From contig OX578283.1 of assembly GCA_951217055.1 (NCBI GenBank), positions 62,001-126,000 on the forward strand: a stretch of DNA of 64,000 nucleotides. Reading direction: 5' to 3'. Positions 32,881 to 49,790 of the stretch are shown here, piece after piece. Made by a program: the position numbers and the translations under genes. Origin of the DNA: Gerris lacustris (Eukaryota; Arthropoda; Insecta; Hemiptera; Gerridae). Under the pieces are notes generated by a model. That model made no database searches. It was not told where the DNA came from and saw only the letters and a program-made list of their open reading frames with translations. The number at the start of each line of letters is the position of its first letter. Position 1 is the first letter of the stretch.

Positions 32881-34564
32881 GGCACTAACACATATATATT
32901 CATACGTTAGTGTAAATTACATATTGGTAAAAAAAACAATTTTTTAGTCGTTAAGATCCAATCTAAAGGATTTAGCAATGTTTTACTAAAAAAATGTATT
33001 AATAAGAAACCTTTGTCTTGTTGAATAAATAACACTAGAATCTTTTGCCTTCCTAAAACTCCAATCTATAGTTTGAAGCTCACATATACACGGGTGTTGG
33101 GTACATCTGGACAGATAATGCTGCACAACAAACAGTCTGGCCATCGGTAAAAGAACATGAATTCTAAATTTCAACTAAATCGGTAAACTTTTACTCAAGT
33201 TATCGTGAGACACGTAAGTCTTACTGACACAAGACTGATGAGATGCATATTTTATTGAATGTAAGAAGCTCACTTCAATAAATACCCAACCCAGCTATAT
33301 TTTATTTCTTACAAAGAAGATTGTCATCTATAATGAACATAGACAAGATAAAAATATATAAAAGCAATAATTTTAATATCAAAATAATTAGGACAAAAAA
33401 CAAACAGTTTTCAATCGTTTATATATTTAATTTTATTTATCCAAAATTAAAATAATAATAAAAAAATAAGAAAAACCTAATAATAAAACATATTTAAACT
33501 GGAGTCTCTTGGATCTTAAAACTTACCAAGCCAATAAAAATTTAATTATAATAAATAAATAAAATAATAATTTTTCAAAGTGTTTACAGAACAAGCGACT
33601 TGACAAACAATGAACATTTTTGAAGTTGTTCAAATAATATTAGATAAAGAGGAAGACATAAAAATTCACTGGGAAGTGAATCACTGATATCTGTATTTTG
33701 CTCAGTGCTCTAACTCAAGAATGTTTTTTCACTGCCTAAATAAATAAATGCTGATCCTAATTATCATATATATTATGTATGCTAAAAATTAAGGATTTAA
33801 GTGCAGGATAGTTTCAAAAAGTTGATTTGTTGTACAATCAAATTGTCCAAATTTATGTTAATATTGAATAAAGTAAATAAATAAAATTTACCTGTTTCAA
33901 CACACAAAAGAGAATTAGTATTTTTGAAAAAACCTTGATATTATTTTTAACTCTTGAAATAGAAATATTTTAAAATATGACAGAAGAAGTATTTTCCAAT
34001 AGAATAATCACATAGCATAGAACCTTGCAATATGCAAGTCATAAGTCAAGTCAATTGTTTCAGTTTTGAATAATTATAAATAGTACATTTCATAACAGCT
34101 ATAGCAATAAATAAATCTCAAGAAAAAAAAAAATTATTATACTATTTAATACTTATAGGGTAAAGTTAACACTGTGTTGTCCAAGTATCATTATTAGTGT
34201 TAATTATAAATATATATTGTATTTATTTTTTAAAAAAATTATTAAACAAGTGTCTTTTGTAGTTATTTTAAACAATTAATTCAAAATTAAAATCTAATTA
34301 TCGAACATTTGCATAGAAATACATTCAATCTTTCAATAAGTTGATTCATAATTTTAAAATTACAACATTTTGTAAAGCAGATGAAAAAGAATAAAATTGA
34401 ACATTTGAACACAGAATTTTAAACAATCAAATATACTTTATACATTCTCTTAATCTCCTGCAACTATTCCATAACATGATTCATCAATCAAAATATTAAA
34501 TCCTTAACAAAGTAAATTTTTCATTATTAAACTTTCTTAGTTATTTAGATTTTCTTTTTAAATA

Positions 34565-36335
34565 CACAGCGTGCGACAGTCAAACGGTACGGGGACCGCA
34601 CTTAATGCTTCTAGATATCTGCAAATATATTAATAAAAATATTTACTAGGGGGCTCTGTCCCCTCGTCAACCCCCGAAAAGCAGCCGCTCCCTTGAACCT
34701 TGGCAACGATGCGGCACTAATGTTGAAGCATTAAAATTGATCTCATGATTCTTTTAAATGATTACTAAAACTGTAAAATATCATGTTAGTCATAGAAATC
34801 TTTATTTATTTAAACTTATTATAACTTCTTACAATTTGACATAAGCCTATAACTTGAAACTAAGTAATTCTATGCAGAAACAAAATCTTTTATTTGAAAA
34901 ATGCTTGAAACAAATGAAATATAAGTGTATATACAAAGAGATATACTTCATATGTAAGATAGTAAAAGTACAAGTGAATAGATGCATAACTATTTCGATT
35001 TTTGTATTTCATCAATAACTTAACTTTAATTTGATGAAAACAAACTTTTTCCCATTTGAATCATCTTTATTACGGTACTAAAAAAATTAACAGTTAAAGA
35101 AACAAATAAAAGGGAGGAAAATGTTAAATTAACTTAAGAAAGTGATTAGGTAGAAAAACACAATTAATATCATTTTTATGGGTCTAAATTTCCTTTTTTT
35201 TTAAATATACAATTGCCATCTGGGGTAATTTACTTAAGACCTAGTTCCCAATAAGGAAATCCAAAAAAGGACTGATTTAGCGAGAGGTGTCGGCATAGTT
35301 ATGGGACGATGTTTACTATAGAGTAACCATCTCGCTTCTCAGCCTCTTCTTAACAGCCCTACGGCAGTATTAAAGACTGAGAAGCGGGGATGTAGTGGGG
35401 GTGGGGGCGTCGTTAGCATGCACAGACCAGAAGAAAACTACTGTTCCTTCCTTGTCTAAGCATGCTAATAATATACCACTCTCAAGCTCCCCCTTACCAG
35501 CCTAACTCCTCTTCTCGGGGGGTATCTCCCTTATACACAGTTTAGTATATATCACTCTCACTGAACTTGTTTGTTTACAAAACCTTTTTAATAATATATA
35601 GATAGATTTCTTTTTCATTCGAAAAATACAAAGTATATGAGTATAAATTAATTAAACTATGCATCGCATGGCTCTTTCATTGAAGCAAGCCTAATACAAT
35701 AAATATTGAATATTAAGAAAATAGTTGATCACGATGAATGATAGTTTAAGAGAATAATTATAGTGAAGACGTGTAGTGAGGCAACAGGACTACTCCCTAA
35801 CCCTTACGCCTCGGCCGTCTCCATTTAAACTATTATAAAATGAATCGCTTAACTAAACAAAAATGTTTGCTTGTATCAGCTTGAAATTTTACATGCATGT
35901 TCGTATGGGACATGTGATGATTTTGTGATGAGTTCACCAGATTTTACGGCTCCTGATTTTCGTTAAAATCCAAGGTGTTTGAAAAATCCACCAAGGACCG
36001 TCGATGATTTGAAGAGCGAATTCACCGAGAAATGAATAACATGCACTTGGAAACCCTTCACAAGGTCATGGGAAGTTATGCTGCCAGACTAAGACTATGT
36101 GTCACTAGCCAAGGATGCCATTTGGCAGATACTATCTCTATAAATAATGGTTTTTCATTCATTACATAATATCCACTCATCTACTTTGTATTTCTTGAAC
36201 AACAAAAAAAATTTAAATATTTATTTATATATTTCCAGGTGTCTAGAAGCGGTAGGTGCAGTCCTCACTCTTCTCCTACCCAAAGCCACGCCCACCAGCA
36301 CCCGCCAAAATCCTACTGTTTGACTGCCGCACCTG
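34565..36335 (+). mobile_element. Decayed Tc1/mariner-like element
   Basis: The ends share GTGCGRCAGTCAAAC in inverted orientation (34571 and about 36331), with TA outside each. The 1.77-kb length suits a Tc1/mariner element, and a transposase relic lies near its right end. The boundary match is short, so the limits are tentative. Confidence 0.45.
35930..36165 (+). pseudogene. Tc1/mariner-type transposase, C-terminal relic
   Basis: Fragments 'SPDFTAPDFR' (usual form SPDLTPxDFFLWG, near the last catalytic D), 'KNPPRTVDDLKSEFTEK', then after a stop 'NNMHLETLHKVMGSYAARL' and 'GCHLADT'. This is the usual C-terminal order for this superfamily. Stops and a frame change show it is dead. Confidence 0.7.
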
Positions 36336-38270
36336 TATCTTAGAATTTATCCTTTAATTTCTCTGCAGATAAAAATAAATAAATAATAATAATAAATATT
36401 AAAGAAAAGGGGAAACAAGTTTAATAATAATAGACAAACTAGATTTTTTTTAAATTAAGAGTGCAAATAAACACTTAAAACACTATATAAAAAAGCAATA
36501 AATAAATTAATTACAAGTATAACTATATATTGGTGCATAGTGTAGGCTTCCGTAGATGATGTCACAATTAAGTTGATAGTGTGATATTAGTCAGACAAAT
36601 TGTAAAAGCTCTAATGTCGTTCTCAATCCAAGCAACATATCTAATAAATAAATTGCTTGACCTTTAAACATATCTCTGTAAAACTGACAAATACATTCTT
36701 TTACTTAACAAACTATAATTATTAAAATTAAACAAATACTAATTTTATAATTAAAAAACAGATTATACATTATTAAAATAAAGCTCGATATTTTTTTATA
36801 AATTAAAGTTTTTTGTTTATAAATAAATCCAATAATATTATATAGATTAAATTGAAGAACTGTTAAAGAACCAAGCGTACAAGTAACCCCACAGCGGATA
36901 AGATAAACAATTACAATTATTGTTAGTTGGGTGACAGAATAAATTGTTAACATGTTCCTTGAATTGTTCTCAACTAAAGATAAAATGTTTCATCATTTAT
37001 GCTGTTTTCAAGTTTTTCACTTAAAGTCCACTTAAAACAAGCAAGTAAAAAATGTCATGTATCAATAACTTGTGTAAATGAAATGAAATTAATAAAAAGT
37101 TTAGACTCAAGTTGAGCCACAAGCCGTTCACTCAAATAATTTCTTCCGTTCACACATCGAGTATGAACAAAACACAAACTGTCTCTCCACGGAGGGCCGA
37201 GATGTGCAACACATTAATAAAACCAATTTGTACAAGGGGAGTCTACTTCCTGTCGCTGAGAATTATCACTTTATAGTTCCATTTCAACCTGCTTCATTCA
37301 ACACCAGAGATCTAAATATTTGAGAAAATTAGAGGTATTGACAGAGACGTATTGTGGTGTTTGCCTAAGTTTCATTTGCAGGGGTTGATTTTTTTTTTCT
37401 TTTCTTATTAACAAGTTTAATGGGACAGGAGAAAATATCATTTTATTTTTAACCCCTACAGATTCCTAGGTTAGCTATCATTTTGATAATCACTTTTTGT
37501 AAACTAAATCAGTAAATAGTAAAAATTAAGAAAACTTTAACAGGTTTACGAGACTGAAGACCGTTTCTATTGGGTAGCTACCGATGTAGATTTCGTTGGT
37601 AATCACCGACAAGTTACCTCAAGCCATTCACTCATTCAACGACAATTAATTGTTCACAAATCCCATCTACAATTTAAATTAATTCCATAATTTTTTCCCC
37701 GATCTAATTTTAACTTTTTTTTAAAAATTCAGAAAATATAGATATTTATTGTTTAGTGTATGTTCAGTATGATTAAATTAAATAAAAACAGATTAAAATT
37801 ATAAATTGTACAAAAAACCATTGAGGAAAGAAAAAAAATTAGATAAAATTAACAAAATCAGAAGAGAGAAAGTTGCCGAAACAAGCCTGGTTTTTCATGT
37901 AGGATAAGCAATATATATATTTTTCTTCGGTAGGTGAAAAGGTTTGAGGAGTTGATATTTAGAATGACATAATGCTAGGTACTGTTTTGTTTAGATCAAG
38001 CCTAAAGTAATATTGTCTTATTGTAACGGCTAAGTATTTATTACTATAATAATATGGGATTTAAACTGAACCTGAGAACTAACCGTTGCTGATAAAGGGA
38101 ATAGATATTTGTAAGTAGAAACTAAGAAAGACTTGACTTTAAGAGTATTATACTGCTACAGTCTCGAATCAATCCATTAAGTTAAAAATAGAGACATGTT
38201 TAAAAATGAGATGTGGTTTTGCAAATTGGACGAGGATTCTACTCTGGTGGTGAATGAAGGAGTCAAAGTT

Positions 38271-42616
<4,346 letters not shown>

Positions 42617-42743
42617 CTTTAGACCAGGGGTTCCCAACGGGGTCCAGGTGGACCCCTTGGGGGGTCTATGTAAATTTAAAAGGGGTCTATAATATACCAG
42701 GGGTCTATTGAGGGTCGTTGGTAAATTTAAAAGGTTTGAATAT

Positions 42744-42890
42744 AAATCAAATTATAATTATTATTAACTACGGGAAACAGACAGAGAAAAATACACTCCA
42801 GCGCCGGGATTTAAACCAGTGGATTCAATCCCTGGAGTGTATTTTTCTCTGTCTGTTTCCCGTAGTTAATAATAATTATAATTTGATTTA
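42744..42890. repeat. Palindrome of two inverted SINE tails, 58-bp arms
   Basis: Arms 42744-42801 and 42833-42890 are perfect or nearly perfect inverse copies. Each matches the body and tail of the SINE at 20868-21010 ('cagacagagaaaaatacact', 'aaatcaaattataatta'). The loop keeps 'gcgccgggatttaaacc', the decayed B-box. Confidence 0.8.
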
Positions 42891-43009
42891 AATTAAAAAT
42901 TAAACTTTCCGTAGTATGAAAACAACCAAAAACTTAAAAATGGAAGGTTTGAATATTGATTATTTCAAGAATCTAAAAAAAAATGTTGCGTATCATTTCT
43001 TAAGCCATC

Positions 43010-43290
43010 AACTTCTGTAAATAATGCAGATGGATTAGAAGCCTCTAACAATATTTATTTGTTGATTGCAATTGCAAAAGCCGGATATCCACATACCACT
43101 GTTGAAAAAATAGTACCGCCCACCAGCCATAAAAGAGGTAAGAAAAACTGCTACGAAAATGAACCCCGAACCAGTTTAAAAAAGTATTCCGTCTTATGGT
43201 CTTATGGATAAAATGTCAGAAGATGCCAAAAAAACATTCATTTGCAAATTGCAAAACAGTAATTTTTCTGTGCAGATAGATATGTTGAGT
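43010..43290 (+). pseudogene. hAT transposase fragment (ZBED5/SCAND3-like)
   Basis: Readable pieces are 'NNIYLLIAIAKAGYPHTTVE' and, in another frame, 'DKMSEDAKKTFICKLQNSNF' then 'VQID'. This pattern resembles the start of the hAT catalytic region, just before the first catalytic Asp. Frame changes and stops follow; the rest is missing. Confidence 0.65.
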
Positions 43291-43959
43291 ATTTTTATAG
43301 CTTATATTATAGCTCAAGATTAAGAGAAATGTAGAATTTCTTTCAGCCAACTATGTACAAATGTACACTACAGGTCAACACACATTTGTTTTTAATTTTT
43401 TGAAAATTTACACTGAATAGAAGAAATGTTACGTTAGCTGTAGTGATTATACGGTCATAGGTAGGCCAAATATAAAAAAAATATGGCCACATTAATCAAA
43501 ATCGAACTATTGTCCAATTACAATATCGATATATCTGAAATCAAGTTTATATCTGATATCTGAAATATTATATAAACCACTTTTTCTAATTTTTTTTGTC
43601 CAAGTTCTTAGCTCAAATGATTATCTTTAAGATTTTTAAGTGCAATTATTAGTATTCTGCTAACTTTGTATACTGTATATTAATAGAAAAATGCAAGGGG
43701 GTCGATGAAGAAAATTATTTTTTAAAAAGGGGTCAATGAAGGAAAAAGGTTGGGAACCCCTACTTTAGACGGTTCAATTTCATTGAACGACAAACTTTCA
43801 ATCTAATTGAACGTCTTCATGTTGTTGAGACGCTGCAATCAAATTTAATCGCCAGTGTCATAAAATGTCCTACTTTTTTTGTTACGTAAATATGTATAAA
43901 AAGTTGCACTTGGGAGGAACAACATGCGCATAATTAAAAGCATCATTCATAGGTATGCA

Positions 43960-44280
43960 CTTAATTTAGTTCTTTTGGGGGTAAAATAGCCGCCATTTGG
44001 GAAACGCCATGTATATTTTAAATCTGCTTTTCAATACCTTTAAAATTATACACCACTCAAAAATTACAAAAATAAAGTCACCATAGTAACTAAAATTTAA
44101 ATTTTTTATATGAACTCCCGGAAATATCTCTGGCTCACAGATAAGTATATATTTATGTATTTTTTCCTCATTTGTAAGGCCTTTCCTTATGGGGTAGCGG
44201 GGGGGGGGACTTTTTTTTAGTTTTGTTTTAATTATTTCGGGGGTAAAATGCCACCATTTGTTAAAAAACAATATTCTTGC
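43960..44280 (-). repeat. Diverged minus-strand copy of the 7.9-kb repeat unit
   Basis: Inverse of the unit at 8150-8650: 'gggggtaaaatagccgccat', 'gaactcccggaaatatctct', 'ccttatggggtagcgggg'. The open frame seen here is a by-product. Confidence 0.75.
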
Positions 44281-44289
44281 TTTTCAACC

Positions 44290-44870
44290 CTGCCAGTGGA
44301 AAGTACAGATCAAACGCCACTAGGTAGCATCACTAATACATTCTGTAAAATCATTTAGTTTCTTCTTAATCTAAAACCATCTATATATAATAGTAACCAT
44401 GCAACTATACACACATAGATACATGCAACTATACACACATAGATACATGCAACCTACTACTCTCGCTCGCTCTCTTATTTTCTATTGTTAGAGGAAATGT
44501 TGATATTGTGTTAAATTTACCTCACATGTTAAAATTAAAGTGCATTCCATACACTTTAGTGAATTTACTGGATATATTGTGTAATTGAAATAAGTTCCTT
44601 GTTAGACTGGCCGCAGAGAAGGAAAAAATGCGCATCTAAAGTATAATCAAGAATAGTAATATTTTTTTTTCGTTTTACATGTACACTGAAGTCTTAATAA
44701 TTTGAATTCTGTTTTATTAACTTTCTAAACTTTAAATAATAATAACTCAATTCGGAACAGACCTCGATTACATCATTACCTTAACTTACAGTATATCCAT
44801 AATCACTACGAAACAAATAATAAGTGTAATGGATATTATTATCTGCTCTCCTATTTAATTTATTATCCCT
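44290..44870. other. Intergenic AT-rich DNA
   Basis: Only a short duplication ('catgcaactatacacacata', 44398-44453) stands out. No gene is seen. Confidence 0.45.
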
Positions 44871-44871
44871 T

Positions 44872-45171
44872 GTTTAATAATTGTTTGGTGAAACTGAATA
44901 ACAAGAGCCAAAGTAGAAACCATGTGATTCTCAACTGTTTGGTCTCCTTGGATAAGCTATATAATTGTTTTGTTAAATTTAATAGGTAAATTGCTACAGT
45001 TGTCCATACTTTATTATATATGAAATTGGGAAATTCACCAAAATAATTTTTCAATTTTATATCGCAGAAGGTATTATTGAAGACAACTCTGCCAAATTTT
45101 AAGCATACTATTGCTAATTGTATTTTTTTTTTTTTTGGATATGTCTCTAATTTAATAAAATGTTAATAGAT
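44872..45171. repeat. ~295-bp dispersed repeat, copy 1
   Basis: Almost identical to 51768-52064: it begins 'ttaataattgtttggtgaaa' and ends 'aatgttaatagat'. Copies differ in a T-run length and one base near the end. The SINE at 45171-45470 was inserted exactly at its right edge. Confidence 0.9.
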
Positions 45172-45470
45172 TTTTTTTTTTTTTTTTTTTTTTTTGAAGT
45201 GAAACTTCTTTGGCGGCGGTAGAGTGAATTTTTTCAAATAGGGACCATCGTGTAACGAAGTTTGCGATTCGAGACTCGTCCAAGATTCCAACATTTCTAC
45301 AGATTAATTGTAATGAAATTTGTGTGACGGAAGTAATGAAACGGAATTTGTGTTTCGAGACTAATCCTGGTGAAAGATTTATCTGTAAAAAATCTTTCCC
45401 CCAGGTGAGATGCGAACCACTGACTTCCGGATCATGAAGCCAACATGCTATCCACTGCCCCAATTACATT
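45171..45470 (-). repeat. Full-length tRNA-derived SINE with poly(A)
   Basis: On the minus strand a tRNA-like head (A-box 'GGCAGTGGATAGCATGTTGG', anticodon-loop-like 'TTCATGA', B-box 'GGTTCGCATCTC') runs from about 45460. A ~200-bp body containing 'cgaaacacaaattccgtttc' and 'cgttacacgatggtccctat' follows, ending in poly(A) (poly-T 45171-45195 on +). Length and long A tail suggest a fairly recent insertion. Confidence 0.85.
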
Positions 45471-45662
45471 GCCAATTGAAGGTACACAAAATTGGTATAT
45501 ATGCGTAATATTTAATATTAGATGGATTATATGTAATTAGACTATTTATTATAATTAGATTATTTTTTGGGTTCTATACTTACAAGAAAAAAGTAAAAAC
45601 TAATTAAATTAATTTAAATAAGTTATTATATCTATTTAAAGACCACAAATCAAAACAAATAT

Positions 45663-46015
45663 TTATTTTTATCGGAATAAATGTGGTTGCCTTATCGTAG
45701 TTTTTGTTGGAATAAATGTGGTTGCCTTACCGTAGCAATAACAAATTATTTCGAGGTGCGTCGCCGCGTCAGTTCTTAACCGGGGGGCCGCGGCCCCCCA
45801 GGGGGCCTCGAAAGGTATTTAGGGTACTATCTGTATATTATATTTGGAGATTTTAAGGGGGCCGTGGTTACCAAAAGGTTAAGAACCACTAGTATAAATG
45901 ACAAATGACAATATATACACAGATATAAACAATGCTTTAATAATTGTTTCATATAGTGACATCGTGTAACGAAGTTTTATTTTTATTGGAATAAATGTGG
46001 TTGCCTTAGCGTAGC
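45663..46015. repeat. Short repeats and a ~120-bp hAT-like MITE
   Basis: 'ggaataaatgtggttgcctt' followed by 'a.cgtag' occurs three times (45676, 45709, 45991). Between them, 45768-45890 has inverted ends CAGTTCTTAACC and GGTTAAGAACCACT around GC-rich DNA, like a small hAT MITE. I see no clear 8-bp duplication. Sequence 'catcgtgtaacgaagttt' near 45959 matches the SINE body. Confidence 0.55.
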
Positions 46016-46552
46016 AGTATTTTTTTCAATTAAATTTCCCATAACCATTTCTTAATCCTGAAATAATAAATTCGTCAAAAAAATGAAAGAGAGCAATGCA
46101 TTCTAGAACTTAAGTTTCACTTCTAATGCGTGAGAGCCTCACACATATTTTTTTCAGATTTCAACAATGGAGCATAAAGTAACTCATTCTGTTTGAAGAA
46201 ACCCTGCTGCATGTGACGTCCAATCTAAAACTAAGAAGAAACATGCAACAAGAGAAATATATGTTTGTAAAAGTCGACCAATTTTTTATATTTATGAATG
46301 TGTACAGGTGAATCGAGGAAAAAAGAGCAGAAAAATACAATTAATATTTAATTATAAAAACATAATAACATTATGAGTAAAAAAGTTTAATGCTGCTGAT
46401 GGAACATTAAACATCAATATCAGTTGTCAATAATTCATCAGAGATTTAGATTTGATTTTCTCTACCGAATAGTGAGTTTAGTCCAAACGAGAATTTTCTT
46501 GGGTTACGAGAGGCATTTTTAATGTAATGGTTCTGTAATTTATTCTTTTTTA
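46016..46552. other. Intergenic AT-rich DNA
   Basis: No supported gene or repeat. Confidence 0.45.
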
Positions 46553-49256
46553 GGGTCCGTAGGCAAACCAATGACTCTTATATTTTGCTGCGTGTGTCTG
46601 TCCGTCCGCCCTGTCGCCTGCTCTCACGGCTACACTTTTCGTCTGATCACTTTGAAATTTGGCATGTATGTGTCTTGTACCTACCCACATATGTTAAAAA
46701 TATAGCGACTTAAAAAAATATATTTTTCAAAAAAATTAGGGTAAAAAAACTTAAGGGTTAAAATTGTATTATTTTTTTCGACACCGTGAGGGGTATCATA
46801 TGAAAGGGTACGTCGAGCTGATTACAAAAATATATAATTCTTTGGTTATAACTTTGATAGGGCGAGCGTAGGCGAGTTTGAAGTGGGTGTGAAACCTGTC
46901 CCCCCCCCCCCCCCCTTCTATCTCGCTTATGCGAAGTGCAAAAAATCTGAAAAAATTCCTGAACATTCTTCGACCAAAAGTAAAGATACCACTTCTTGGA
47001 AATTTCGAAAAAAATATTATTTTATTTTTTATTGACAAAATACGTTTTTTATAACTTTGGTATTTTCGATGTAATTATATGGTTGTAGTCCGGTTCTGTG
47101 TCAAAAAAAAATACTTTATCAGAAGTTTGTTTATGTGTTTTGAGAATATCAGACCCATAGGATAGTTCAAAGTAAGCTTTTTAGCATTTTAAAAAGCACC
47201 ATCAATAGGGTACTACTTAAACTATACAGTGTGGCCTACGGAATCACGGAAAAAATGCCCACGGAAAAAATGCCCAAGGAAAAAAAACCCAGGAAAAAAT
47301 GCCCACGGAAAAAATACCCACGGAAAAAATGCCCACGGAAAAAATGCCCACGAATAAATTCCCACGGAAGAAATGTCCAAAATATAATTTTGATATGTCA
47401 TAATTATGTCATAATTTTGAAATTTCATTCAACATATAATTTTGAATGAAATAATTTTAGCAAAATATTATAAAACATATTAAAATTGATTTTATTATTT
47501 TTGTTAATTTAAAAAATACCGTTGTTTAGTCTCATCGTTTATAAGCACAAAATGAGTCAATCTCAATTATCATTTTCAATTTTTAAATTTTTCAGTATAT
47601 TTTTAAATTCAGGTACCATATTAATTTATTTTGTATTATATTTATATATTTCACTAAAATTTGCGTAATACCAAAATGTAAGTGAAAGTGGCGCGGGTCC
47701 TCTGTCTGGACAATATGGGCACAGAATTGAAGTACATATAATCGCGTACGATGTCAAATAGTGACTGATTCTCTTGAAAAGGAAAAAATGTTTTTGTTTT
47801 TTTAAAAAGACTTTTCCTCCGTGGGCATTTGTTTAATGAAATTTGGAAGGTAGGTCATAGACATAATAGACATAATTTGTCTATAAGTTTCAACCGTCTG
47901 TGCATTGATTTTTCTTCCAACATCTGTACCATCCTAACTTTAGGTTCGACTTTTTTTGGATTTACAAATCTTGGTAGAGATTTTATTTCAAAAGAAATTT
48001 ATTAGAAGGTGTAGTTAGTTTTGTGTTTAATATTTTAAAATATATGCTAGCTTATTAGAATGATGATTGCCATACAAATCTCTATAAAGGCTATATATTA
48101 TTATATTCTCGTATATTTCTATTGAAATTTACCGAGAAAAGATCATATAATTTTACTCCTTAGTTAGTAAGATAATGAAAGTTAAAATTCATAATGCCTC
48201 CGATTTTTTTCTTGAGAAATTTTTTTTAGTAAATGATGTTTTAAGTTTTTAGAATTATTTGTTCTAAAATCGGTTTTACTCTCTATTCACTGTTAAACTG
48301 AACACTAGATTAAACTAGCCTAATCCTGAATATTTATGGTTATCGAGAAAGGAGTGGGCGAACAAATCGTAATCTTACTGATGCATCTGAACTTTGTCGG
48401 TATGCTGATGGACATATCCCTTTAGTACCTGCGGTAATCCACGGTTTATGACCCCTCTGGGGAAATGTCCTGATTGTCCTTGGTCTGTTATTATGTTTAA
48501 ACTTATCTTTTGACTTACGCGGTTTCATTGATGCTTAATCTTTAGGAAAGTATGAATGCTTCAAGGAAGTACTAAACCAATATAATTTTTAGTAAATTTT
48601 ATATTTAAATGTAAGCCTAAGTTTAACACAGCATTCTTTTGTCTTTTGTATAAAATCATTTATCCATGTTAGAACTAGTACTTCTGTGATCACATCTCCT
48701 TATTTACATCCATTGATTAAATATTAGTTAATGTCGTTTAAATGAATAACTTTTTTTTTTCAACTTACTTGTATATTATAAGGTCTATAGTCTATAGAGT
48801 ATATAATATTTATAGTAATCAACATTGCTATTTGAAGCATATAGAATAGCAAGGTTGATTACTTTATTATATACCCTATAGAACTTAAAGAAGATCTTAA
48901 GTCCAGTGGCCCAGGGTACCGTTACTTTTATAGTAATATAACTGCAAAAATACAACACCCCTAATGGCTATTCCACTTAAAAATAGGTTAAAATTTGTTA
49001 GCGTTAACAATAAACTAATTATACAAATTTAAAAACTACCATTAAACATTAAAATTTAATTATTTGGGACATTTCTTCCATGGGAATTTTTTTCGTGGGC
49101 ATTTTTTCCGTGGGCATTTTTTCCGTGGGTATTTTTTCCGTGGGCATTTTTTCCTGGGCTTTTTTTCCGTGGGCATTTTTTCCGTGGGCATTTTTTCCGT
49201 CTACCGGCCTACGGACCCTCGCTGTGTGCTGACTAGCACACACTTGGCCTGTTTAT
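46553..49256 (-). mobile_element. Hairpin-ended dispersed element, copy 2, interrupted
   Basis: GGGTCCGTAGGC at 46553-46564 and its inverse at 49206-49218 are the ends of the same family as 2197-2916, here on the minus strand. The end hairpin (GTGTGCT/AGCACAC) is at about 49224-49242. After removal of the 2-kb foldback-like insert the copy follows copy 1 throughout. Confidence 0.8.
47242..49205. mobile_element. Foldback-like element with TIRs built of 16-bp repeats
   Basis: The TIRs (about 47242-47372 and 49070-49205) are each about eight units of a 16-bp motif (ACGGAAAAAATGCCC), in the same order of variants when one is inverted. The 9-mer GGCCTACGG flanks both sides exactly (47233-47241, 49206-49214). 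Long TIRs of short tandem repeats with a 9-bp duplication are the hallmark of Drosophila Foldback (Mutator-related) elements. The 1.7-kb interior is AT-rich and has no long frame. Confidence 0.85.
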
Positions 49257-49559
49257 TTTTTACTGTAATACATTTTCTTACATTCTCTGATAATATAATA
49301 TGGGATAATATTTCATTTAGAAAAGTTTAATAGAGCTTCTTGGAGATCTATAGATCAAAAAGTATTAGTAGTCTGCAAGTCTCACTAAACTTTACTTCTT
49401 TGGTATTTATAAAAGTTATAGATTTCTTAACACTAACAATACCAGGATTTTGGTTAACACTATTTTTGGTGCATATCATTGAGTAATCAAGTAACGAGCT
49501 AGGCCTCAGTAAATACAAAAATATACAATTTAGTTATTAAAAAGAAATAAAATCGCAAG

Positions 49560-49790
49560 TTCAAAATGACATCCATCATCCAAAATCCAAATTGATGGGG
49601 TTTTTATAATGCATTGCAAATTACTTCTGAACTAATTCCAGGCATTTGGTACCTAAGAAGATTTTTTAAACCATTAAGTTTTTGTGGTCTACCTACATAG
49701 ATTTTGGATTTTAAATAACCCAACAAGAAAAAATCAAGGAGTATAAGATGTATCAGTCCTTCTCTTTTTATTTGAAATAAAAGCATTTTT
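49560..49790 (-). pseudogene. Tc1/mariner-type transposase, C-terminal relic
   Basis: The minus strand reads 'LLDFFLLGYLKSKIYVGRPQ', then 'LKNLLRYQMPGISSEVICNA' and, in a shifted frame, 'DGCHFE'. This is the same C-terminal pattern as the relic at 35930 but a different family. It carries a frame change. Confidence 0.65.

Larger units (their letters stand above)
33240..38270 (-). other. AT-rich region downstream of CYFIP, probable long 3' UTR plus flank
   Basis: No host coding sequence is seen for 5 kb after the CYFIP stop codon. Several AATAAA signals occur on the minus strand, including one near 33250, so the transcript end cannot be fixed. A GC-richer block at 35280-35520 holds small hairpins (TTAGCATGC/GCATGCTAA, 35413-35474). 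A Tc1/mariner relic (34565-36335) lies inside. Confidence 0.4.
42625..43762 (+). mobile_element. hAT-type element with exact 8-bp target duplication
   Basis: The ends are CAGGGGTTCCCAAC (42625) and, inverted, TAGGGGTTCCCAAC (43762), one base different. CTTTAGAC is duplicated at 42617-42624 and 43763-43770. Transposase remains lie at about 43010-43290. A SINE-derived palindrome is nested near the left end. Confidence 0.92.

Noticed and set aside
45395..45470. Functional tRNA-Met-like gene
   Set aside because: Cloverleaf does not close and a SINE body plus poly(A) follows.
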